NCBI RefSeq assembly: GCF_036711975.1
Contig: NC_091971.1
Location: 4,099,501-4,163,500, forward strand
Length of the DNA: 64,000 bases
Source of the DNA: Onthophagus taurus
Taxonomy: Eukaryota; Arthropoda; Insecta; Coleoptera; Scarabaeidae
Direction: 5' to 3'
The notes under the pieces are model-generated. The model was not told the origin of the DNA. It saw only the letters and a list, made by a program, of their open reading frames with translations, and did not search any database. Positions 21,601-33,600 of this stretch are shown here, one piece after another (the stretch's first letter is position 1; the number at the start of each line of letters is the position of its first letter). The translations under genes were made by a program, and so were the position numbers.

Positions 21601-24600
21601 AATTGAATTGAATAGAAACAAAAGATGTCTCTGTCTTCTTCCATTACCAGCGTCATGTCGGAGCTAACAGCGGACGATTCGCATTAAATCTGAACAGAGC
21701 TGTACATCCTACAAACTGATTGAAACTTACCTTTCCAATAGGTATCAGCGTATCTACTGGAATGGAGAAATTCCTTACTTTTTATTATTTTTGTAAATGA
21801 CTTGCCTTACTGTGTGCCTGGAGTTACTTCCTGCCTCTACGCCGATGACACAACATTTGTAGCGCGAGACAATACAATGTACAATTCTAAGCATGGTGAC
21901 TGATTGGTACTAAATAATGAGAAAACCCAATTTATGAAATTTTTCCACGCGAAGAATCAAGCGTGAAGTTTTGGGTTTGCACCTTGATCCTATGTAGAGT
22001 TGGAATTGTCACATCGATTGGCTATGTCAGCAACTCGCGAGTATTGTGTATCTGGTGCGCAGATTGAGGGTTTCTGCTGGGCTTGAGGCGGCTTATTTTT
22101 CGTGCTTTCATCTGTTGCAGCTTACGGTATAGCAGTTTAGGGGTCAGCTTCACGTGTCAGATGAGTATTTCTTCTACAAAAACGGTGTATACGTGCCCTT
22201 GATAACCTTAAGACAAATGATACTTGTAGGTTATCGTTTCAAAGGCACTGTGTACTTACTATTCCTGCCACCTATATCTTGGCTTGAACTATGTTCATAA
22301 TCATAAGAGTGAGTTTACAACCAACTTTCAACTACATAGTTATAACACTCGCCATAAAGATCTTTTTGAGTTACCAACTCATAGATTAAATGTAATGATG
22401 AGTTTTAGAAGAAGAAATTTAACTCAAGAGTTAAAAATATGTTAATATCGATATGCTTTTATTCTCTCGAAGATTTTTATAACTGCGATCTTTGTACTGG
22501 CGTCGATTAAAATTACTAATTATTGAAATGTGGCGAAATTGTGTCTGTAATTTATTCCCTTACTTTTATAATATAAGAGTAACTTTATGTAATTTACTAT
22601 TTCTATGATGATTCTTGTATTTGTACAGGGTGGTTCAAATTCGATGTCCGAATAGGCTAACTCGGAAACTATAAGAGTTAGAAAAAAAGTAGCTTACATG
22701 TCATGATCTCGTTTTTCGAGAAACTGCTAATGCCGAAAACCTCATAGCGCTATCGTCTTTTGTTTTTCCCCTAGAGGCCAAAATTGAAAATATCGTAAAA
22801 CCAATAAGTGCAATTATCTTGGTTATTATTATAGGTGGAGTATTATAACTACGACATTATATGGACACTTTTTTACAGAGAATTTCATGACATAGTCAAA
22901 AAAAATTTTTCGGTTTTAGATTTTGAGATATCATGAGAATTTTCGTTTTTTTAAATGGAAACAACCACTGATTATTCGCTTATTAAATTCGTTATTTTTT
23001 TCTGATTACAAATATAGGGTTCGACAGGTCTATTTCTTATTGTTTTAGAATAAAACTAAAAATAAACCTTTTTTTATAAAATTTCCATCTAGTGTCGTCG
23101 AGAAAATTAAATTTACAGTTTCCTGTAAGTTACGGGGCGGTAGGTAAAATCTAAAAAGTTAACAATTAAATACGAATATAAGTTCTGGTATTTAAAAACA
23201 AATAATTTTGTAATATGTAACATTCTAACATGTCAAACGTTTTAAAATTTTTGTAATTGATCTTAAAAACGGGATTTTTAAAGTGACACTTCAGAAAATT
23301 TTTGAATACAAACAAATGTTGCTATGTTTATTTGAATTAAAAAAAAAAAACATATGAGCGCCATCTATCGATAATTTATTAAGTCATTTAAAAATAATAT
23401 TAAATCGTAATAAACAATGTGAAATAATGCAATCTATTCCAACTTTTGTGTAAAACATATATAGATTAAACAGTTCAACAAATATATTTGTTTCAAATAT
23501 CAAAAATATGTTTTTTTAATTTTTAGTTATAGAACCGTAATTTACAGGAAACTGTAAATTTAATTTCTTCGACAACACTAAAAGAAAAGTTTATTTTTAG
23601 TTTTATTCTAAAACAATAAGAAATAGACCTGTCAAACCCTATATTTTTGTAATCAGAAAAAAATAACGAATTTATTAAGCGAATAATCAGTGGTTGTTTC
23701 CATTTAAAAAAACGAAAATTGTGATAATATCTCAAAATCTAAAACCGACAAAATTTTTTTGACTACGTCATCAAATTCTCTGTAAAAAAGTGTCCATATA
23801 ATGTCTTAGTTATAATACTCCACCTATAATAATAACCAAGATAATTACATTTGCGGGTTTTACGATATTTTCAATTTTGGCCTCTAGCGGAAAAACAAAA
23901 GACGATAGCGCTATGAGGTTTTCGGCATTAGCAGTTTCTCGAAAAACGAGATCATGACATGTCAGCTACTTTTCTTCTAACTCTTATAGTTTTCGAGTTA
24001 GCCTATTCGGACATCGAATTTGAACCACCCTGTACATTATGGTACATACTTTACTTTTATGACGTTTTTGATTTGTAAAATTTTAAAATAAACTTTATTA
24101 TTATTATATCAAATACCGCAAGGATGATGCTCTTGGAAGTAAAAGAATAATCCATCAGCATACAAAATCATAAAGAAAAGAATTAGTTGAGAAATGCCAT
24201 GAAATTGAGGTTTTTCAAGATAAATTTCATGTGTTCAATATGGACAAGAAGGTTAGAGATGTTATGGGAAAGTTCAGGATGAGAACTTTAGCATACATTC
24301 AGAGTCTGGACTTCACGTCATAGCAGAAGAAGTCTTCTGACAACACACAGCTTTGCCTAACTTTCTTTAAAATCGCTCGGATTTCCGCGTGCAAAGAACT
24401 TAGGAGCTCTACATTCTTTTGGTGTTGTACAGAGTTGAAAGCTTTTCTATAATCTATAAAGCATGCGTAGACATCGACGTTCATGTTTCTACATCTCTGC
24501 GTTAAAATCTTAAGTGAATATAAATTCTGTCGTGTTTCCATGCCATTTCTGAAACTCAAGAGCATTCTTCTCTCCAATAAGTATCTTTACATCCTATTTA

Positions 24601-27600
24601 TGCCAAAACGGTTCCTTTTTTTCTTGTTTTGCTGATTATGTTCTTAGCTACAACTTTTTACAACTATAATCAGGTACAATCAGTTAAGAAGAATTTCTCA
24701 AGACATTATGGAATTAACCTCCCGAAAAGAATTTTAATAATTTTGATTAATTTTTAGAATAAATCTGGTGGTGGTCCAGCACCTCCGCCGATTCCAGCCG
24801 ATCAAAAACCACCTATAAAGCACGGAAAACATCAAGAACCAGACTATGAAGTAATCGAATTTGGAGCTTATTGCAACGCACCACCGCTTCCACAAAAAAA
24901 CTTAATTTCCGGTAAAAAGTCTTATTTAATCAATTTGAATCAAAAATGAATTAATTGTTTTAGTTAACAAAAAAGATGGGAAACATTGCGAACTTTGTGG
25001 ATCATCTTATCCTTCGGTTAATTGCCAACAATGCAAACAAATTTTTTGTTTGTCCTGTGATGATATGTATCATAGACATCCTAAAAGAATCAATCATACA
25101 AGAAGAGTACGTAATTTTTTTTATTTGTTACAATAAAAATTTATTTATTAATTAATTTAGAGTATAGATTCTCAAATAAGACCACCTCTTCCACCGAAAG
25201 GTGAGCAAGCTTCAGCCCCGGTTCCACCCCCAAGAAGACATCGTCGCTCCGGTTCGAATGGCCCATCACCGTGCCCAAGCCCATTACCTTTTAGAAACGT
25301 CCAGGTAAAAACAATAATGTTTTGGAATCAAAAATCTATGTATTTATTATTTCGTTGCTGTTTAACTAACCACAATTTTAGTAGTCAAGTAGAAGCTAAT
25401 TTTTTGTTTCAATTAATACAAAGCCTCTTAGCTTAAATAGGGATGATTTTATTAAAAACAAATAACTTAAAATCAGTGAGAAGCGATAACATTTATCTTT
25501 ACAGGCGACAGCAACGTTGCCTAGAAAAGATGGGTTTTCTTTTAAGGATAAAATGGATAGCTTGAAAAGGATGGTTTCAAGACCACTTCCTCCTCCCCCA
25601 CCTTCACCATCAGGAAATTGTAAGTTTAACATCATAATTTTTAACATTTAATCTACTTTAAATGTGATGTTATTAGCTGCAAGATCTGATTTTTCAAATC
25701 CCAATTCGGATCGATATCGAGGAAGTGATCTTCCAAGTCCATCTTTACAACAACGGTATTTACAGCATCAAGCGATAATGAGAGGAACGACACCAAATAT
25801 ACCTTTATCAGTATCATCAAGTCAAGTGAGTTATTCTTTACCAATACTAAAATGATAAAGCTGATTTTGATACTTTCAGCGATCATCTGTAGATTTTGAT
25901 TCAGATCAATGGAATAGATTAAGATCTGGATCGGTTTCTGGATCAGATACGGGCCAGAAAAATTCTAGAAGATTCAGTAACACTTCTTGTCCCCCCAATA
26001 CTGGAAGATTGCCACAAAGTGCTTCCGTATTCGATTTAAACACACAATTCGTTCATCAGCACGTTGCTCCAAATTCGATGCAACACGTAAATATGTTACA
26101 AATAATTTAATTTTTGATACTTTTTATTGGCATTGTTTTTAGGCTCAATCGATGGCTCAATTAAATTGTCCAACGTGTTATCAAGGAATGTGGGTCGATC
26201 AATGGGGTAACGTTTGCGATCCCCAACAAGTAGGAAGCAACGTAAGCCTTAACATACCACCCGGATACAATCCAATGTGGATGGGAACATGGCATCCAAA
26301 TATGGGAATGTACCCATATCCGATGGGAGTCAATATGGGCCACGTACATTGCTCAAGACCTGCATCACCAACTCATAGCGTAAAATCGCGAAAATCTTAC
26401 GTAAGCAAAAGAAGCCAGAGAAAATCGTATCGGAAAAGCGATGATTCAGATGATGACGTCGATGATCGCCGATCGATATTTAGCCATGCTGAGAGGAGCG
26501 AAAGAAAATCGATTAGTAGAACGAGAGAGAGTGCTTCAATGCCGAGAGATTTGAAGCGGAGGAATACCATTGAGAAAATGGAGCGGGTTCCCTTACCAAG
26601 AAATATCAGGAGGGGGAGTGTTCAAGAATCGCTAAGTGAGGAATATGATGCTGAAAGCGAAGATGTGAGTGAGGAATCGCCTAAAAAAATTGCGACAAGA
26701 ATTGAAACATCGACTCAAGTTGGAATAGGAACAAAAGTTGGTGTAAAAGATATCGAAAATAAAGAATGGGAGTGCGAACATTGTACATACGTAAATGAGC
26801 CGGGTACAAGAATTTGTTTGGTTTGCTGTAAAACACCTTCAGCGTTAATAAATGCAGTTGAAAATGACGTTGATGTAGAACCACCAAAATTAACACAATT
26901 AGAAAGAAGAAAATCAAGCGACGATTACAGCAAAGATTACAGCGAAACGGAATCTTTATTAAACAAATTAGGAAAATTAAAAGTACCAGATGACGTTAAA
27001 TCTGAAAGGGGAGTTCAAACTGGAACGCCAGATAAAAAAGGTAAACCAATTCGAAAAATCTCGTTCTGGCCAGGAACAAAATTTTCAACACTACACAAAT
27101 AATGTTTTGTTTTACCTTGTTATTATTTAGTCTTTGTGTTCATGTGTATTAAATTAAAAATAAAAATCTAGTCAAGTGTGTGTTAGTGTCAAGTTAAATG
27201 TGTTTTAAACTAAAAATCAAGAAGTTAACAGTTTTCCCGTTCTTCCAGGAAGACATCAAATGTCGAAAAATAATTCTAGTGAAGTTGAAGCGATGCAAAG
27301 CGAATCCGACATGCTCTCCGCTTCCATTTCTTTGCAAACGTTAAACTCTAGTGTGGATAATATTCTGAGTGATGAGTGCACAAGAAAGGTTTCAACCGGT
27401 GTCGGAACATCAACTATCAACAATAAGATAACCGAAACTAATAACACCCCAGAACGATCGACCACATCAACCGGAACTTCACCACCCCCTCAAAATATCT
27501 CAACGCAGGTGAGTCATTTAAACTTCTAGAAAAAGCAAAAAAAAATATTTAATTTAATACATTTTGATCGCTTGCCAAATTATTTTACTCAGAACATTAT

Positions 27601-30600
27601 TTTTATCTCTAGACGTATGAAATGATTCAAATCCCATCGCAAAGTGGAGAAGATCGCATTAAGAGTCCTTTATCGAAAGCTGAATCGAATGGAAATAGAA
27701 ACAATTCGAAACGCAAAATGCATCGTTCGAATTCTATGCACATGGGGAATCAGAATTTTAATAATAATTTAAATAGAAGTCACTCAATGAGTCGACAATC
27801 TTCGTTAGATTCGCAAGTAAGTTGTTTTCTATTTATAATGCTAAAAACAAAAATGATGAACTTTATAAACCACTTAACCCACACTATAATTATAATTTAT
27901 TAAGGTAAAATCCAATCAAAAGTGGGTGCCTCATTTACATTTAAAATAACCTTGCGAAACTTAATTATTTATTAAAAGACTTTCTTTGTAAGTAGTGCAA
28001 TTATTTTGTTTTAGAGTTTACCCGATTCTCCATCAAGAGCCAATACTCCGTTTGAAGTTGATTCAATGGAGTATTTAGACCCGAGATATACCAGAAAATA
28101 TGGGGGGAAGAATCGATCTCATAGTATCATGGATTTGAGATATAGAAACGACTATAATTACTGGGTACCAAAAAATAAATCGCTTGCATCTTGTGTTGTC
28201 TTCATTGCATTAGTAGCGCTTATAGTGAACCAAAAAAAGCTTTAGATTATTTAATAACCATCATCATTTATTTTAACCAAACCCCATCATTTATAATAAT
28301 AAAACATAATTTTTTTTTATAATCTCCTTTTGATTTTGTTTCAGAATGAGCATCCTCTCCGAAACCGTTCCGATTCATTTCACGCATTCAAAGATGATTA
28401 CCCGCCCGATCAACATTTCCACGGATACGATACGTTCAAAAACCAAGGAATGGAATTAGTCAAATTACTTCGGGTAATTCGATAATTACGAAGCCGACGA
28501 ATTTGTTAAATCGTTTTAAATTATAGGAAGCCGAACATTATAAATACACGGCGGATGAAGTTCAAGCGGCTTTAGTTCATTGCAAAGATCAAAATCCGAT
28601 TGAATGGTTAAAAGAAAATTGGGAAAAAACGATCACCGGCGTTCAAACTTTATCGACGCAAATGGGAAGGGAAAGTCCGATGAATATCGTTGGAACTGTT
28701 TCGGAAACGGAAGCCAGAAATGCTCTTAGAATGCATAAAGGTGTTTTATGGGATGCTGTTAAGGAATGTGTTGAACAAAGGGAACGAAAGGTATTTGATA
28801 TTTTATTTGGGTTATGATCTAATTTGTACAGGGTGAAACTATAAGAGTTAGAAGAAAAGTAACTTACATGTCATGATACATGTCTTATTATTCGCTTATT
28901 AAATTCGTTATTTTTTTCTGATTACAAAAATATAGGGCTTGACAGGTCTATTTCTTATTGTTTTAGAATAAAGCTAAAAATAAACTTTTTTTAGTGTCGT
29001 CAAAGAAATTAAATTTACAGTTTCCTGTAAATTATAACTAAAAATTAGAAAAACATATTTCTGATATTTGAATCAAATACATTTGTTGAACTATTTAATT
29101 TATATTTGTTTTACACAAGAGTTAGAATAGATTGCATTATTTCACATTTTTTATTAATATTTAATATTATTATTAAATGACTTAATAAATTATTGATAGA
29201 TGGCGCTCATATATATATTTTTTTAATTCAAATAAACATATAATCAAAAATTTTCTGAAATGTCAAATTAAAAATCCTGTTTTTTAAGATGGATTACGAA
29301 AATTACGAAAAGTTTAACATGTTAGAATGTTACATATTAGAAAATAAAGTAACTTATATAAATTTTTAGTTATAGTACCGTAATTTACAGGAAACTGTAA
29401 ATTTAATTTCTTTGACAACACTAAAAAACCGTTTATTTTTAGCTAAACAATAAGAAATAGACCTATCTAACCCCATATTTTTGTAATCAGAAAAAAATAA
29501 CGAATTTAATAAGCGAATGATCAGTGGTTGTTTGGATTTAAAAAAACGAAAATTATTTATATAGTATTATTTATTTCAATTTTGGCCTCTAGGAGAATGT
29601 AACGAACTGTAACCAACTTCACAACAATTTGTCAAAATTAAATGTCAATTTTATGAAACGTCGATTAGCAGTTTCTCGAAAAATGAAATCTTTCCGAGAT
29701 AGCCTATTCGTACATCGAATTTGAACCATCCTGTACAAAGCGTTTAAATTTTAGATGGTAAAATTAAACAATAACCAATTTTTTTCTTTTAGTATGCAGA
29801 GTTAGCATCTCGCGGCGAATTCTCGCGTGAAGATATTTTAACAGTATTGACGGCAAATCACGGTGATGTGGAAGCAGCATTCGTAGAATTGGGCAAAACG
29901 CAATTAAAACCTTTTTTATTTCGAATTTGGGGGCCACCAACCGGAGCGGAAAATGAATCGGGTAATGAGGGGGTCGCAATTGCTTTAAACGAGGGTGGTA
30001 AGTTAAAAAGCGAATAAAAAGGTAAACCGTAAAAGTTAAAAATGACATTTTTGTTACTTAGAGCTTGCTCACGAGGATGAAAAATCCCAAAATGATAAAT
30101 ATTTTATCGAAACGGCCAAAGCGGTGAGTTCACTTACTAACAAGATTTTAAAACAGGAAGAATACTTGGAGAAGTCTCAAAATCAGGAATCAGATAAAAC
30201 TCAAAATCATCAAAAAGGAGATAATTATGCAACAGATTTAAAGTTGGAACCAAATATTCAAATGCAACAAGAACAAACATGTAATGTTAAAGATTTAGGA
30301 GGGGTTCAAATCGGATTAGATTTTATACAAAATAAGGAATCACAAATTAATACTAAAAATGAACCTGATATATCTCAAATTGAAACTAAACAAACTGAGA
30401 ATGATGGAGATATGAATGATATGAATCCAAAAATGGTTCAAATCGAACCGGATTCTATAGAAAATAATCAAGAAAATTTGAACCATAAAACGGATCTGAA
30501 AGTTGAGTTGAGCACCAATACAAAACCAAAAGAAATTACTAAAAAACCACAAGAAGAAAAAAGAAAATTGTATATCGAAAAAAGTAGCACGGTTATTCAA

Positions 30601-33600
30601 GTTAAAGATGTTAATGACGAAACTGAAAATACAACTCAACAAAATGATTCGGATTCTGAAAGCTCCGACTCTTCACATCATCAGCAAAGCGATGAAAACG
30701 AAGGAAATAATAATTCGAATAAGGTAAAGAACAAGAACATTAGCACACTGAGCATTGTTTTGCAAAGCACCTCATCTAACAAACATAGTAGCTCAGATAG
30801 TAGTGTAGATGTTGGTACTAAAACGAGTGTTGATGGAGATGGGGAAAATAAGAAAGAAATTAAACAAAATGAAGATGTTGCGCGGCGTCCGAGTTTGTTG
30901 CAAAACATTAAGAATAATATTAAATTGTCGGTTAATAAGATTCGAATCAATCGGATTCCTTCGAAGAAGTGGAAAAAAATATCAAAGAAGAAAAATGTTA
31001 AGTCTGAAGATGATCGATTTAAGCAATCTAGTTCAACTGATTCAAATGAAATTGAATGTCGAGAAGAAATAAATATGGGGAATGATATAAAGGGGGATAA
31101 AGTTGAAATAACAAAGTTATTAAATGAGGAATCAAAAAAGGAAGGAAGGAAACGTGAATCTGAGGAAGTTAATGATGGAGAAATAATTCAAAATCAAGAA
31201 ATTAATGAAAAAGATGTTAAAAAGAAAATCAATGAAGATGAAAATCAGCACGATGAAGATGTTAATAATGATATTGAAAATATTAATGATAAAATTAATG
31301 AAGAGAAATCATCGAAAACACATGATTCTGAAGTTGAAGAGAATCAAATAATAAATAGTGTTGTACAAACGGAACAAGAAAATGTTGTATCTGAACAAAA
31401 TTTAGATGGGTCAAAAATTACTTCTAACATCGCTGAAATAGTTGAAGATAATCTGAGTATAACTGAAGAAAGTAATAAAATTGATCCAAAATCTTCAACT
31501 GTAGAAAACGAAGTTGATCAAAAAATTGAAATAGATAAAAAGGAAGTTCCAAAAACAACCACAACAATCCAAGTTTCGCAAAATCCTCAATGCAAGTCGA
31601 TAAGTAAATCAAAATCGTCAAAGATTCCAATTTTTCGTCAAAATTCCGTATCAAAATTGGTACCAAAAAACGCCACCCAATCAAAATCGGAAAGCCACAT
31701 TCCAATTAAAAAATTTGGACAGTCAAAAGCTGCCGTGAAATCACCAAAAAATGTTAGAAAGGATCAAATAAGTATTCAAGGTGAGCACAAGGATGATGAA
31801 GGTGAAAACCAAGAAAATGAAGATGAAGAAAATATTCAGATTTTTGATCAAAGTAATATTGTAAAGCGATTGGGAAAACAAGAAGAAATTGATTTGGTTA
31901 AATATGAACCTGAAAATGATAAATCATCAAGTAGTACATTAATTAGTGCTTCAAATGGTGCATTAAATAGTGAAGCAAATAATACAATAGATGATGTATC
32001 ACAAGGTGCATCAAAAAGTGGACCGAATGGTGTATCAAATGATGCGTCAAATAGTACAAAAAATAATACAACAAATGATGTATCAATTGGTGTATTGAAT
32101 AGTGCATCAAATGAGTCATCAAAAAGTGCATCAAATGATGCAACAAATAATACAACAAATGATTTATCAAAAGGTGTGTCAAATGGTGCATTAAAAAGGG
32201 CATCAAAAAGTACATCAAATCATACAACAAATGATGCATTAAATGGTGCAAAAAATAATACAACAAAGGATGTATCAAATGGTGCATCGAAAAAGGCATC
32301 AAATACTGCATCAAATAATACAACTAATGATGCGTCAAATAATGCAACAAATGATGTATCAAAAGATGCATCAAATGATACAAAAAATATAACAACAAAG
32401 GATGTATCAAAAGGTGCTTCAAGTGGTACATCGAAAAAAGCATCAAAACGTGCATCAAATGATGCACCAAATAATACAACTAAAGATGCGTCAAATAACA
32501 CAACAAATGATGTATCAAAAGGTGCATCAAATGTTGAATCAAATGATCCATCAAATAATACAACAAATTCAGCATCTAAAGGTGAATCAAGTGGTGGACC
32601 AAATAATACAACAAATGAAGCTTCAAATAATGCAACAAATGATGTATCAAAAGGTGCTTCGAGTGGTGCATCGAAAAAGGCATCAAATAGTGCATCTAAT
32701 AATGCATCAAATAATACAACTAAAGATGCGTCAAATAATACAACAAATGATGTATCAAAAGGTGCATCAAATGGTGAATCAAATGGTGCATCAAATAATA
32801 CGACAAATTCAGCATCAAAAGGTGAATCAAGTGGTGCACCAAATAATACAACAAATCCTGCATCAAAAGGTGCATTAATTAATACAACAAATGATACATT
32901 AAATACTACAATAAATGAACCATCAAATAATACATCAAATGGTGCATCAAATAGTTTATCAAATATTACATCAAATCAATACAAATTATTTCCAAAATCA
33001 AAAAGTACTGAAGAAACCAAACCAAGATCAGCATCTTTAGATTTAACAGACGAAGAAATGGAAAAACATAAATTACTGACACGCCGTTTATCATTCGGTT
33101 ATTCAAAAAAAAGTTCTTTAGATTCAACCAGTTCAAAACAACAATCCTACACGAAATCCCTCGATAACGATAGTGATTCATCAGTGTCTGAAAGCAACGT
33201 TGAAGATCTTCTCGATCCGAGTACTGATGATGAAAGTTACGAAGAAATCGATGAGTTAGATGAAATCGTCGAATCCGATAGTGAAGATTACGAAAATTTT
33301 GATAAACAAAACGCCCAAATGATCGATGATTTTGATATAAACGTGAAGAATATTCAAAGTAAATTGGATCAACTTGAGAATGAGACTAATACGAAAATGT
33401 ATTTCTCCGAAACTTGTGAGAGCGAGGAAGAGTATGATGATGATGATGAGGATTTGGAAGATTTAGAGGAGGAAGTTGAGAATGAATCGGAAGTTTCTGA
33501 AAGTGTTAATGGACGAGGTGAATTGGATATTGAAATGAAGAATTTAACTGAAATGGAAATAATGGAGGTAAGATGTATCATGGGTCACCTAAAGTCTTTG

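Noticed and set aside
31943-32501. Long ORFs on the opposite strand and in another frame within the LUBEL repeat (His/Leu/Met- or Phe/Asp-rich)
   Set aside because: They are shadows of the 12-nt coding repeat; the periodic sequence keeps several frames open at once.
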